Origin: Hydrogenophaga sp.
GTDB lineage: Bacteria > Pseudomonadota > Gammaproteobacteria > Burkholderiales > Burkholderiaceae_C
Direction of reading: 5' to 3'
Assembly: GCF_018780385.1 (NCBI RefSeq)
Contig: NZ_JADMJO010000096.1
Coordinates: forward strand, 1 to 54,331
DNA length: 54,331 nucleotides
This document shows positions 19,124 through 27,436 of this stretch, piece by piece (positions within the stretch are counted from its first letter, which is position 1; each line of letters starts with the position of its first letter). The translations under genes and the position numbers were made by a program. The notes under the pieces were generated by a model, which was not told the DNA's origin, made no database searches, and worked only from the letters and a program-made list of their open reading frames with translations.

Positions 19124-19708
19124 TCAGACGCTACATCGCACCTGGGAAAACGGCACGGATGCAAAGCCCGTGGCGAACGGCATTCGCAAGCCTTCGTGCA
19201 ACAGGGTGTGCACGGCGTCGTCGAGGCGGTCGCCGATTTCGGAACCCACCTGGTACTCGCCTTCGGTGTCCTTCGGGATCTGCGCGTCAGTGGCGTAGAC
19301 CCCGGGCAGGATGTGGCGCGCGGCCAGCGACTGCAGCACGGGGCGCAGCGCGTAGTCGAGCGCGAGCATGTGGTGCGGGCTGCCACCCGTGGCCAGCGGC
19401 AGCACCACCTTGCCCTTCAGGGCCGATTGCGGCAGCAGGTCCAGGAAGACCTTGAGCACGCCGCTGTAGGCCGCCTTGTAGACCGGCGTGGCCACCACGA
19501 TGGCACGGGCCGTCTCAACCTGGCTCACCGCGGCACGAATGGACTTGTGGCCCACGTCCGCCAGCAGCAAGGCCTGGGGTGAAAGATCGCGGATGTGCAG
19601 ACGCTCGATGAGCGCGTGGCGCAACCCCAGCCGCTGGGACACCGCATCGAGCAGCGCGGCGGACCGCGAATGCTCGGACGGGCTGCCGGCGATCAACAGA
19701 ATGGACAC
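19124..19708 (-). CDS. ssuE: NADPH-dependent FMN reductase of the sulfonate system
   Basis: Supplies FMNH2 to SsuD. The 194-residue flavodoxin-like product has the FMN-phosphate loop AGSPSEHSRSAALL, then ARAIVVATPVYKAAYSGVLKVFLDLLP and LATGGSPHHMLALDYALRPVL, all characteristic of SsuE. It starts with GTG at 19708 with AGGGA about nine bases upstream. The order ssuE, ssuA, ssuA', ssuD, voc, ssuC, ssuB keeps the usual ssuEADCB series with two insertions. Confidence 0.93.
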   Translation of the reverse strand: MSILLIAGSPSEHSRSAALLDAVSQRLGLRHALIERLHIRDLSPQALLLADVGHKSIRAAVSQVETARAIVVATPVYKAAYSGVLKVFLDLLPQSALKGKVVLPLATGGSPHHMLALDYALRPVLQSLAARHILPGVYATDAQIPKDTEGEYQVGSEIGDRLDDAVHTLLHEGLRMPFATGFASVPFSQVRCSV

Positions 19709-19747
19709 GTTGTTCTTCCCTGAATCGTGTGTGACAGCAGAACCGGT

Positions 19748-20761
19748 TTACTTCTTGGTGTAGATCTGGTCAAAGGTGCCGCCGTCGGCAAAGTGCACTT
19801 TGGCCGCCTGCTCCCAGCCACCGAACGCGTCTTCGATCTTGAAGAGGTTGAGCTTGGGCAACTGCTTGGCGTACTTGGCCTGGGCCTTGGTCGAGGTGGG
19901 GCGGTAGAAGTGTTTGCCGATGATGTCCTGCGCTTCTTCGGTGTAGAGGTACTCCAGGTAGGCCTGGGCCACGGCGCGCGTGCCCTTCTTGTCGACGTTC
20001 TTGTCGACCACCGTCACGGCGGGCTCGGCCAGGATCGAGAGCGAGGGGTAGACGAAGTCGACCTTGTTGCCGAATTCCTTCTCCAGCAGGTAGGCCTCGT
20101 TTTCCCAGGAGATGAACACGTCGCCCTGGGCGCGCTGCGCGAAGGTGATGGAGGAGCCGCGCGCGCCAGAGTCGAGCACCGGCACGTTGGCGTAGAGCCT
20201 GGCCACGAATTCCTGCGCCTTGGCGTCGCTGCCAAACTTGCGTTTGGCGAATTCCCATGCGGCCAGGTAGTTCCAGCGCGCGCCGCCCGAGGTCTTGGGG
20301 TTGGGGGTGATGACCTTCACATCGGGGCGGATCAGGTCATCCCAGTCCTTGATGTTCTTGGGGTTGCCCGCGCGCGTCACCAGCACGATGGTGGAGGTGT
20401 AGGGCGAGCTGTTGAGTGGCAGACGTTTCTGCCAGTCTTTCGGAATCCAGCCACCGTTGGTGTGCAGCGCGTCGGTGTCGCCAGCCAGGGCCAGCGTGGC
20501 CACGTCGGCGTCCAGGCCGTCGATGATGGAGCGCGCCTGCTTGCCCGAGCCACCATGGCTTTGTTTGATGGTCACGTCCTGGCCGGTCTTGGCTTTCCAG
20601 TGTTTGATGAACGCAGCGTTGTACTCCACGTACAGCTCGCGCGTGGGGTCGTAGGACACGTTGAGCAAGGTCACCGGGGCGGGCTGGGCCACGGCAGACA
20701 GGGCACTGGCGGTGAGGGCGGTGGCCGCGAGGGCCTGAATGAGTTGGCGGCGGGTGGTCAT
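19748..20761 (-). CDS. sulfate/thiosulfate ABC transporter substrate-binding protein
   Basis: A 337-residue periplasmic protein of the Sbp/CysP family. A signal peptide ([23 protein letters not shown]) precedes [17 protein letters not shown] and the oxyanion-binding motifs [32 protein letters not shown] and [16 protein letters not shown]. The start at 20761 has AAGGA six bases upstream. No sulfate permease or ATPase is present here. It must work with a CysTWA system elsewhere, or feed sulfate status to this cluster. It is the first gene of the minus-strand sulfur cluster. Confidence 0.93.
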   Translation of the reverse strand: MTTRRQLIQALAATALTASALSAVAQPAPVTLLNVSYDPTRELYVEYNAAFIKHWKAKTGQDVTIKQSHGGSGKQARSIIDGLDADVATLALAGDTDALHTNGGWIPKDWQKRLPLNSSPYTSTIVLVTRAGNPKNIKDWDDLIRPDVKVITPNPKTSGGARWNYLAAWEFAKRKFGSDAKAQEFVARLYANVPVLDSGARGSSITFAQRAQGDVFISWENEAYLLEKEFGNKVDFVYPSLSILAEPAVTVVDKNVDKKGTRAVAQAYLEYLYTEEAQDIIGKHFYRPTSTKAQAKYAKQLPKLNLFKIEDAFGGWEQAAKVHFADGGTFDQIYTKK

Positions 20762-20845
20762 GTCGTTCCTTGTGTGAACTGTTGAAGTGACCGGATGATC
20801 CGGGCTTCGGTGCAATTCGGGAACGAATGGATTTTTGGTTGTTAA
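20762..20845 (-). promoter_or_regulatory. AT-rich leader upstream of the sulfur cluster
   Basis: An 84-base gap whose distal part (about 20820-20855) is markedly AT-rich for this genome (gttaattacttaatc) and partly overlaps the stop of the next gene. It is the only obvious place for a promoter driving the sulfate-binding gene and possibly the whole ssu series. A CysB or Cbl site would be expected, but I could not assign one by eye. Confidence 0.35.
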
Positions 20846-21622
20846 TTACTTAATCATCTGAGCCAAATGCCCTTGTGCCTGCTCGGCGTGGAGGGCCTCG
20901 GGAACCTGCACGCCAAAGACCGTGTGCAGGGATTTCTGTTCGGGCAGCACGTACACCATCGCCCGCTGTACCGAGAACGTGGGCGCGATGTGCGCGTCGA
21001 AGAAAGATGCGGGAACGTTGATGCAGCCGTAGCTGATGCGGTTGTCGTCCGTCGTCTCGCTGGCCAGGCGCTGCAGGCGACGCTCTTTCGGCTGCGTGGT
21101 GCGCACCCGGTGCATGGAAACGGCAGCGGCGTAGTCGACCCACACCACGTCCTCACCAACGATGTTGAGCCCACGCTGACCTTTGAATCGACCGGCTGGC
21201 GTGGTGCGTTCTTCGGGCAGCACGTCGGCAATGGCCTTGTCGCCGATGCCGGGCACCGAGTCGTCGCCGTGCGCGGAGCCCAGCAGCACAGCAGTGTGGT
21301 CCAGCAGGCGGGCCTGTGCGTCGAACACATACAGTCGTGCCGCGCGTTTGTCGATCACCACGAACGGCATGGCGGCGTGATCGCCTGAGCCGGCAATCCA
21401 GTTGGCCATGTGGCGCAAGTCGTTTGAAGCATTGACGTCGCCAAGCTCCGCTTGGCGCAGCGCCGCGGGTTCGCGCGATGCGGTGAGCTGCGTCGCGCTG
21501 CCGTCTGGCCGGGGTGCACCGGGGGGCAACAGCAACGCGAGCATGGCCATGCCGACCATGACGCCATTGCGGATGGCCACCCAGGGGCCTGGGTCGTCCA
21601 GAGTGGGTGTGGTGGGGTCCAT
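20846..21622 (-). CDS. L,D-transpeptidase-like protein with altered catalytic motif
   Basis: A 258-residue protein with one N-terminal membrane anchor or signal (about 15-33) and a YkuD-like domain. It shows MPFVVIDKRAARLYVFDAQ (first strands), TPAGRFKGQRG and, at the expected catalytic place, ISYGCINVPASFF. Classical YkuD enzymes have SHGC; here histidine is replaced by tyrosine, while the upstream conserved histidine (SMHRVR) and the cysteine are kept. It probably acts on peptidoglycan in the periplasm or is a non-catalytic relative. The start at 21622 (MDPTTPTL) is preferred to a TTG 63 bases upstream. Confidence 0.8.
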   Translation of the reverse strand: MDPTTPTLDDPGPWVAIRNGVMVGMAMLALLLPPGAPRPDGSATQLTASREPAALRQAELGDVNASNDLRHMANWIAGSGDHAAMPFVVIDKRAARLYVFDAQARLLDHTAVLLGSAHGDDSVPGIGDKAIADVLPEERTTPAGRFKGQRGLNIVGEDVVWVDYAAAVSMHRVRTTQPKERRLQRLASETTDDNRISYGCINVPASFFDAHIAPTFSVQRAMVYVLPEQKSLHTVFGVQVPEALHAEQAQGHLAQMIK

Positions 21623-21695
21623 GGATCGAATCCGCTCAAACGACAACGCCCCCGGACCGCGCGGGTCAAGGGGCGCTGCGCGCAAGCTGCCCGGA

Positions 21696-21965
21696 TCAGT
21701 TGCGATCAGCGCGGGCCACGGGTTCGTTCATCGAAGCGTTGTTGTTCGCGCTGTCGGTGGTGGCGGGTGCGGGGGTGGTCATGCCGCCAGCGGGTGGCGT
21801 GGCCATGGGCGTGGTGGTGGTAGTGGAAGGGGCCGACTGGTTGGCTTCCGCAGGTGCGGGGGTCGATGGGGAGCCGGACGTGCTTGATTGCGCGAACACG
21901 AGACCGACGGAGCCGACCACGGCCAAAGCGGCAATCGAGGAAGTGATGAAACTGGACGTTTTCAT
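21696..21965 (-). CDS. small exported Thr/Pro/Ala-rich protein (89 aa)
   Basis: A signal peptide (MKTSSFITSSIAALAVVGSVGLVFAQ) is followed by a low-complexity tail rich in threonine, proline, alanine and serine, with no cysteine. The start at 21965 has AAAGGA six to eight bases upstream. The mature part looks disordered, like many small periplasmic proteins of this group. No function can be assigned. The 144 bases upstream, before the HupE-like gene ends, hold no further gene. Confidence 0.65.
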   Translation of the reverse strand: MKTSSFITSSIAALAVVGSVGLVFAQSSTSGSPSTPAPAEANQSAPSTTTTTPMATPPAGGMTTPAPATTDSANNNASMNEPVARADRN

Positions 21966-22109
21966 GGAGGATCCTTTGAACATGCTGCACGTGGCAGCGT
22001 TTAAGACTCGCAGCCGAAGAATCCGACTGGCCTTCAGGTTAGGTTCCATGAAAAAACCCGTCTGTTCGTGACCGTACGAACCAGTCGTCAATCCGGTAAC
22101 AGTGCGTGT

Positions 22110-23270
22110 TCAGAAGCCCATGCGCTGAGCCAGCCAGATCGAGCCGATCACCAAGATGGCGAGCGACCCACCCCCCACCACCACCCAGCGGTAGAACGCG
22201 GTGTGTCGCAGCAGCCAGGCCACCGGCAGGAACGCCAGCACAATGGCGAGCTGGCCGATCTCGACGCCCACGTTGAACCCACCGAGCGCGAGCGCCAGCT
22301 GTTGCGCGGGCAGGGCCAGGTCGAGCAGCACATTCGCAAAGCCGAAGCCGTGGATGAGGCCGAAGGCGAAGGCCAGGCGCCAGCGCTTGAGCGAGAACCA
22401 GCCGAGCAGGTTGTTGAGCGCCGCCAGAATCACCGAGAGCGCGATCACCGATTCGATGATGGCCACCGGCGGGTTGACCCAGCCCAGGATGGACGCCACC
22501 AGCGTGATGGAGTGCGCCACGGTGAAGGCGGTCACCACCGCCAGCACGTCCATGAACGAGGTGCGGAAATTCTCCACCGCAGGCCAGTTGGTCACGCGCT
22601 CGCGTGACGGCACGAGCGGCGCGAGCACCAGCAGGCTGAGCAGGAAGAGGATGTGGTCGATACCGATCCAGATGTGCCAGATGCCTTCCACCACATATCG
22701 CGTGAACACCGACCACCCCGAGACTTCACCGGCCAGCAACGCGGCTTCGGGTTGGTCAGGGCTCAAGATGGCGCTGCTCTGCGCACCCGGCAGATCCACC
22801 TTGAGCAGACCGCGGTGCAGGTTGTCCTGGTCGAAGATCAGCTTGTACTGGAGGGTGAGGCGCCGGGCCGCGATGTCCTCGGGATCGGCGCAGGCCACGG
22901 TCCATTCCGCGCTGAGGTAGAAGCCATCCGAGTGCGGGCTGGCCATCACGTCGAGCGGCCGCAGCGCGCACGCGGCCGATGGTCCTCGCACGGTGATGCC
23001 TTGCTGCATCCACGCCGTGAGCTCATCGATGCGGGCCGCCGTTTCACCCCAGCTCACCTGGCCATCGCGGTCGTCGTCCAGATCGAAGATCAGGTCCACG
23101 TCGCGAAGGTTGATGTCGGTGCGCAGCACCAGATCGGCGTCGCGCTGCGAGAGCGAAAGGTAGCTGTTGCTGCTGGAGTGCGCGAAGGCGGGGGCTGCCG
23201 CGCAGGCGAACAGGACGAACAAGGCGGGCAGGGCACAGCGCCGCGCCAGGCATCGGAACAGGTGGCTCAT
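22110..23270 (-). CDS. HupE/UreJ-like membrane protein with extracytoplasmic EF-hand
   Basis: A 386-residue protein. A signal peptide (to about residue 30, AFAHSSSNSYL) leads into a soluble periplasmic domain of about 170 residues, followed by six to seven membrane helices of the HupE/UreJ_2 family (HIWIGIDHILFLLSLLVL, FGLIHGFGFANVLLD, GFNVGVEIGQLAIVLAF). Family histidines in GIDHILF, AFTVAHSITL and LIHGFGF may bind nickel or cobalt. Residues 65-76 (DDDRDGQVSWGE) form a complete EF-hand-type calcium loop. The first codon overlaps the stop of the TPR-like gene by one base, so the two form a unit. Confidence 0.85.
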   Translation of the reverse strand: MSHLFRCLARRCALPALFVLFACAAAPAFAHSSSNSYLSLSQRDADLVLRTDINLRDVDLIFDLDDDRDGQVSWGETAARIDELTAWMQQGITVRGPSAACALRPLDVMASPHSDGFYLSAEWTVACADPEDIAARRLTLQYKLIFDQDNLHRGLLKVDLPGAQSSAILSPDQPEAALLAGEVSGWSVFTRYVVEGIWHIWIGIDHILFLLSLLVLAPLVPSRERVTNWPAVENFRTSFMDVLAVVTAFTVAHSITLVASILGWVNPPVAIIESVIALSVILAALNNLLGWFSLKRWRLAFAFGLIHGFGFANVLLDLALPAQQLALALGGFNVGVEIGQLAIVLAFLPVAWLLRHTAFYRWVVVGGGSLAILVIGSIWLAQRMGF

Positions 23271-24520
23271 CAGGATTTGCCCAGACGGGTCTGGAGTTCT
23301 GCGCTCAGGGCCTTGAGCACCGGATCGGTGTAGCCGGTGGTGGCCATCCAGCCGAGCACGGGCTCGGCCAGTTTGGGTTGGTTGGCCTTCAGCGCGGCCT
23401 GCACCAGCAGCACCGCGTCAGCCGGTTCGTTCTGCGTGCGCCAGTTTTCAGCCGCGAGCTTGAGACCTTGCGCGTTGTCGCGTCCGTAGGTGATGAGGTA
23501 GACCATGGTGGGCCGTTCGATCAGGCTCTCGCCGCGCAAGGACTGGTTGTTCATCCGGCTTTCGAACTGGTCGGCCATCCGCTGCGTGTCGCTGTCCTTC
23601 AGGCCGCGGCTGGCCAGCAGCGCCTGCACCAGCAGTGCGTCGGTGGGTGAGGGCGAGTCCGCGTAGCGCCGGGCTTTGGCGAACTGGCCTTGCTGGTTCA
23701 GCAGTTCGGTGAGCGTGAGCCTCACCAGGTGCGAGTTGGGTCGCGCCTGCAGGTGCTTCTCCCACACGGCAATGGCTTGTGCGTACTGCCCGGCGGTGCG
23801 ATAGGCCTCGCCCTGGTGGTAGCGCAGCCAGTCCTGCGTGAACGGGCCCTGGTAGTCCGGCAGGTCGACCAGGCGGTTGAACACGGGAATGGCTTGCTGC
23901 GCCTGACCGCTGCGGTACAGGAGCGTGGCCGCACAGGCTTGACCTTCATCGCGGCCGAAGCGTTGTCCGATGGCATCGCAGTCGGTCCGCGCCGCAGCCA
24001 TGTTGGCGGTGAGCAGGTGCAGCGAGAAGCGCCAAGACCAGTACTCGGGTTGCGCTGGATCGAGGGCGATGGCAGCGCTCAGGTCGTCAATGCCGCCCTT
24101 GAAATCGTGGAAGCCCTGTTTGACCAGCGCGCGCAGAAAGTGGCCGTCGGCCGGCAGCGTGCTCGCACTCCACCAGGGTTGCAGCGCTGCCTTGGCCGCG
24201 CCGTACCAACGCAAATCGCCTTCGGTCAGTCCCAGCAGAAACACGGCGCGCGCGTAGGCGAGCGAGGCGGGCAGGTTGTTGCGGTTCTTGCGCCATTCGC
24301 GTTCCACCTCGCGCAATGAGCCTGCCTGATTGTTTTGCGCATGCACGGAAGCCGGCAATACGATCTGTTCGGGCGCTGGCGTCAACCGGGGTTGCGCCCA
24401 GGCACTCAATGAAGCACTAATTACAAGGGGCAGCAGAGCTTTGCAATAGGGTTTCCACCTGAATCCAATCAATACCCGAGGGGCGTTCTTGGGAACAACG
24501 TCTGTCAGGTTGAGGGTCAT
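23270..24520 (-). CDS. TPR-like repeat protein, exported
   Basis: A 416-residue protein with a signal segment (about residues 26-43, LLPLVISASLSAWAQ) and many helix pairs resembling tetratricopeptide repeats, e.g. DWLRYHQGEAYRTAGQYAQAIAVWEKHLQARP and GIDDLSAAIALDPAQPEYWSWR. It probably sits in the periplasm as a scaffold. Its stop overlaps the start of the HupE-like gene (TGATG), so the pair is co-translated. A role in helping the HupE-like protein capture or deliver a metal is inferred from this coupling only. Confidence 0.75.
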   Translation of the reverse strand: MTLNLTDVVPKNAPRVLIGFRWKPYCKALLPLVISASLSAWAQPRLTPAPEQIVLPASVHAQNNQAGSLREVEREWRKNRNNLPASLAYARAVFLLGLTEGDLRWYGAAKAALQPWWSASTLPADGHFLRALVKQGFHDFKGGIDDLSAAIALDPAQPEYWSWRFSLHLLTANMAAARTDCDAIGQRFGRDEGQACAATLLYRSGQAQQAIPVFNRLVDLPDYQGPFTQDWLRYHQGEAYRTAGQYAQAIAVWEKHLQARPNSHLVRLTLTELLNQQGQFAKARRYADSPSPTDALLVQALLASRGLKDSDTQRMADQFESRMNNQSLRGESLIERPTMVYLITYGRDNAQGLKLAAENWRTQNEPADAVLLVQAALKANQPKLAEPVLGWMATTGYTDPVLKALSAELQTRLGKS

Positions 24521-24608
24521 TGAAATCGATATCCTTGGCAATGGCAGCGGTGGGCGATTTCCCATTGTGTGCCGGTGTCAAAAGACATTTCATCCCCAAA
24601 GGTAATCT

Positions 24609-24761
24609 ATGAAAACTCTCATCTCCGCAATGATCGCTGCATTCATGATGGCTTCCGTTCCCGCGTTTGCTGCCAGCCATGCCGGCGGCAAAATGGACGA
24701 CAAGAAAGTGGATTGCATGAAAGAAGAAAACAAAGCCAAGGACGAGTGCAAGAAGAAGTAA
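24609..24761 (+). CDS. 50-residue exported Lys-rich protein
   Basis: A very short gene with clear signals: AAAGG before the ATG at 24609, a signal peptide (MKTLISAMIAAFMMASVPAFA), then a 29-residue mature part rich in lysine, aspartate and glutamate with two cysteines (VDCMKEE and DECKKK). A strong terminator begins 16 bases after its stop. It is transcribed away from the TPR-like gene. No function can be given. The two cysteines could make a disulfide or bind a metal. Confidence 0.75.
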   Translation: MKTLISAMIAAFMMASVPAFAASHAGGKMDDKKVDCMKEENKAKDECKKK

Positions 24762-24776
24762 TTCGCTCAGCGCGAG

Positions 24777-24808
24777 AAAGGGCCCACTCATGTGGGCCCT
24801 TTTGTTTT
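24777..24808 (+). terminator. Rho-independent terminator
   Basis: An 11-base perfect stem (AAAGGGCCCAC / GTGGGCCCTTT) with a TCAT loop, followed by TTTTGTTTT. It ends the transcript of the 50-residue exported protein. Confidence 0.92.
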
Positions 24809-24871
24809 GGCGGTGGGAACTCGCGTGCGGCATCATCCCGTCAGACTTCACCCCATTCTTCAAATCCGCCC

Positions 24872-25393
24872 ATGTCAAAACAGTCCAACACCTTCGAACG
24901 ATTCATGGAGTCGGCCATCTTCGCCAGCCGCTGGATCCTCGCGCCGTTCTTCATCGGCCTGATCATCGCGATGCTCGTGCTGCTGCTGAAGTTCGGCAAG
25001 GAACTGGTGTCGCTGCTCATGGGCGTGCTGGGCCTGCACCAGCACGACTCGATCATCTCCATCCTCACGCTCGTGGACACGGCGCTCATCGCAGTGCTGC
25101 TGCTCATCATCGTGTTCAGCGGCTACGAGAACTTCGTCTCCAAGCTGAGCATCGGCGACCACGAGGACCGGCCCGCCTGGATGGGCAAGGTCAGCTTCTC
25201 CGACCTCAAGATGAAGCTGATCGGCGCCATCGTGGCGATCTCGGCGGTGGAGTTGCTCAAGGCGTTTCTGGTGAGCACCACGCTCACCGGTGAACAGATC
25301 GGCTGGAAGATCGCGATCCACCTCACCTTCGTGATCTCGGGCCTGCTGTTCGCGGCGTCGGACTGGATCAGCGACAACCGCAAGAACAACTGA
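24872..25393 (+). CDS. UPF0114-family membrane protein (YqhA-like)
   Basis: A 173-residue inner-membrane protein with four helices, matching the UPF0114 family: FASRWILAPFFIGLIIAML, LVDTALIAVLLLIIVFSGYENFVSKL, then WMGKVSFSDLKMKLIGAIVAISAVELLKAFL. The start at 24872 matches the family's N-terminal length, although no clear ribosome site is visible. Its function is unknown in all organisms where it occurs. It converges on the EamA-type gene. Confidence 0.92.
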   Translation: MSKQSNTFERFMESAIFASRWILAPFFIGLIIAMLVLLLKFGKELVSLLMGVLGLHQHDSIISILTLVDTALIAVLLLIIVFSGYENFVSKLSIGDHEDRPAWMGKVSFSDLKMKLIGAIVAISAVELLKAFLVSTTLTGEQIGWKIAIHLTFVISGLLFAASDWISDNRKNN

Positions 25394-25413
25394 ACGCGCG
25401 CTGCACCGGCGGC

Positions 25414-26466
25414 TCAATGCCGATGCAGGTGGTGTGCGTCGGGCACATGCGGGTGCGTGTGCTGCGTTGGCGCATGCGTGTGCCAGTGGCTGTGGGCGCC
25501 TCCGGGCATGGGCTGGTGCGCATGCACGTGGTGCCCATCGTCATGCGCATGGGCGTGTTCGTGCTCCAGCGCTTCGTGCGTGTGCGCATGGCTGTGGCGC
25601 TCGATCAGGTGCAGCAGCACGCCCAGCGCCATGAGTGCACCGCCCAGGACCATGAGCGCGGTGGCCGAGCGCTCACCGAGCGCGAAGGCGCCCGCCGCGC
25701 CGATGAAGGGGGCAAAGGCAAACACCGAGCCGGTGCGCGCCGCACCAAATGTGCGCTGGGCCAACAAGTAAAAGCGCAGGCTCAGGCCGTAGCCGGTGGC
25801 GCCCACGGCCAGCAAGGCCAGCGCACTGGCCCAGCCGGGCAGGGCTTCGCCTGCCATGAAGGCCAGTGCCACCGTGGCGCAGGTGCCCAGCAGTGCCTTG
25901 ACCCACACCACCTGGCCAGGGTCGCGGTCGGCCACGCCGCGCGAGAGGGTGTTGTCCACGCCCCAGGCCACGGTCGCGAGTGCCACGGCCAGCAGTCCGA
26001 GCAATTGCACCTGACCGGCCAGGCCTTGTTCGACGACCAGCAGCGAGCCACCGGCGAGCAGCAGCAGCACGGCGCCGATCACGCGGCGGTCCATGGTTTC
26101 TCCATACCAGCGCCAGGCCAGCACCGCGGTGAACACGGCTTCAAGCGTGAGCATGAGCGAGGCGCTTGAGCCACTGGTTCGCTGAAGGCCCCAGGCCAGC
26201 GCCACCGGCCCGATCACCGCGCCGCTGGCCGCCATGGCCAGCAGGCGCGGCAGGTCGGAGCGGCGCAGCTGCGCCTCGCGCTGCATGGGCTGGCGCAGCA
26301 GCAAGGCCACCAGCCCTGCGCCCGCGTAGAGCAGCGCGGCGGTGGTGAATGCGCCCACGCCCAGCCCGAAGCGCTGCACCAGCGGCGTGCTCAGGCCAAA
26401 CAGCACAGCAGCCACCAGGGCGAGCAGTCCGCCGCGCATGGCTGGAGAAAACGGTGTGTGGGGCAT
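25414..26466 (-). CDS. EamA/DMT-family transporter with a histidine-rich C-terminal tail
   Basis: Ten predicted membrane helices in two EamA repeats (residues about 11-140 and 153-288), as in drug/metabolite exporters. The last 60 residues (291-350) form a cytoplasmic tail with 23 histidines, mostly as HAH, HEH and HTH pairs. Such a tail can bind zinc, nickel or cobalt and is not part of the usual DMT fold. The start at 26466 (MPHTPFSPAMRGG) gives the standard family N-terminus; the open frame further upstream is not protein-like. Metal-linked transport or regulation is inferred from the tail and nearby metal genes. Confidence 0.88.
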   Translation of the reverse strand: MPHTPFSPAMRGGLLALVAAVLFGLSTPLVQRFGLGVGAFTTAALLYAGAGLVALLLRQPMQREAQLRRSDLPRLLAMAASGAVIGPVALAWGLQRTSGSSASLMLTLEAVFTAVLAWRWYGETMDRRVIGAVLLLLAGGSLLVVEQGLAGQVQLLGLLAVALATVAWGVDNTLSRGVADRDPGQVVWVKALLGTCATVALAFMAGEALPGWASALALLAVGATGYGLSLRFYLLAQRTFGAARTGSVFAFAPFIGAAGAFALGERSATALMVLGGALMALGVLLHLIERHSHAHTHEALEHEHAHAHDDGHHVHAHQPMPGGAHSHWHTHAPTQHTHPHVPDAHHLHRH

Positions 26467-26564
26467 GGTCTTGAACGGTGGGCGTGAATGCGAAGCGTAC
26501 GCCAGCGCACCGACCTTGTGGCGCCGCAAGGCGATGCTGTGGGTCTTTAACTGGGGGATTCCAA

Positions 26565-26777
26565 ATGGCTCAAAAAGCACACATCGTCGGCAAGGTCGAA
26601 TACCGCAGTGGTGACGGCCCGAATGTCGAAATCCGTCCCGGCCCGGTGGATGTGGCGACCGGCATCAACGACGTCACGCTGAGCTGGACCGACGAAGAGA
26701 CGCACGGTTCGGCGGCCATACCGCTGGCCGACTTCAAGCGCTATGTGGCTGAAGGGCTGATCAAGCTGGACGCCTGA
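26565..26777 (+). CDS. small conserved-looking cytosolic protein (70 aa)
   Basis: A 70-residue soluble protein with alternating beta-like segments (KAHIVGKVEYRSG, NVEIRPGPVDV, DVTLSWTDEETHGSAAIP) and a terminal helix (DFKRYVAEGLIKLDA). The ATG at 26565 has GGGGGA eight bases upstream. It has no cysteine, signal or membrane segment. I do not recognise a named family. It lies alone between two minus-strand genes. Confidence 0.65.
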   Translation: MAQKAHIVGKVEYRSGDGPNVEIRPGPVDVATGINDVTLSWTDEETHGSAAIPLADFKRYVAEGLIKLDA

Positions 26778-26792
26778 AGTCGGCAGCAGCGA

Positions 26793-27416
26793 TCAGATCG
26801 CTCGCTTGATGTCGCTGTAGGTGCCACGCGTGCGCAGCACCAGTTTCACGTCGGCCTGACCGCGGTTGCGCCAGTACCAGCCGTGGTTGCCGGTGAAGGC
26901 GGCCACCAGGGTGCCCTCATCGGCCGGTGCGCCGCGCCCCTTTTCGTAGCTGATGGAGCGCCCGCCGTCGTCGCCGTGGGTATCAAAGTTGACCGCCCCA
27001 CCTTCGACCACCCAGCTGTATTGCGCTTGGTCGCCCTCCTGCATGCGCAGCTTCACTTCGACGCCTTCCCCCGGTGTGAGCGTCAAGCTCATTTCGTCAC
27101 GCCAAGGCGCCGCCTGCGCGGCTTCGGCGATGGCCGCAGGCGCCTGAGGTGCTGTGATGGCGGCGGGTGCTGGTGGCACCGCAGCTGACGGCGTTGCCGC
27201 GTCCGTTGCGGCGTCGGTTGCCAGTTGCTGCTTGATCTGGCCCATCTCGGTCAGGCGCAAGACGCTTCCGACGCCGGTGGGGTCGATGCCGTACTCGGCC
27301 GGCAAGACGACGGCCATCAGCAGGACCACGGCAGCGAGTACCGCCAAGGCCGTGGAACGCAGCAGTTGGCTGGAAGAGGGCAACTCGTCGGGGGAGGGGG
27401 TGTTGCTGTTGTACAT
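26793..27416 (-). CDS. single-pass membrane-anchored periplasmic protein
   Basis: A 207-residue protein with one membrane helix (about residues 20-40, LLRSTALAVLAAVVLLMAVVL), an Ala/Pro/Thr-rich linker (about 70-105), and a compact C-terminal domain (SLTLTPGEGVEVKLRMQEGDQAQYSWVVEGG, FTGNHGWYWRNRG). This resembles proteins annotated in Comamonadaceae as transmembrane anchor proteins and found beside HupE-like genes. It lies 20 bases downstream of the HupE-like gene with AGGAG before the start. It is the last gene of the metal-related minus-strand group. Confidence 0.8.
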   Translation of the reverse strand: MYNSNTPSPDELPSSSQLLRSTALAVLAAVVLLMAVVLPAEYGIDPTGVGSVLRLTEMGQIKQQLATDAATDAATPSAAVPPAPAAITAPQAPAAIAEAAQAAPWRDEMSLTLTPGEGVEVKLRMQEGDQAQYSWVVEGGAVNFDTHGDDGGRSISYEKGRGAPADEGTLVAAFTGNHGWYWRNRGQADVKLVLRTRGTYSDIKRAI

Positions 27417-27436
27417 GGTTGGCACTCCTGGGGTGT

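Noticed and set aside
25414..25640. A repeat-like or CRISPR-like region of recurring CATG/GTG-rich units.
   Set aside because: It is the coding sequence of the histidine-rich tail (HAH/HEH codon runs). Units are unequal and have no spacers.
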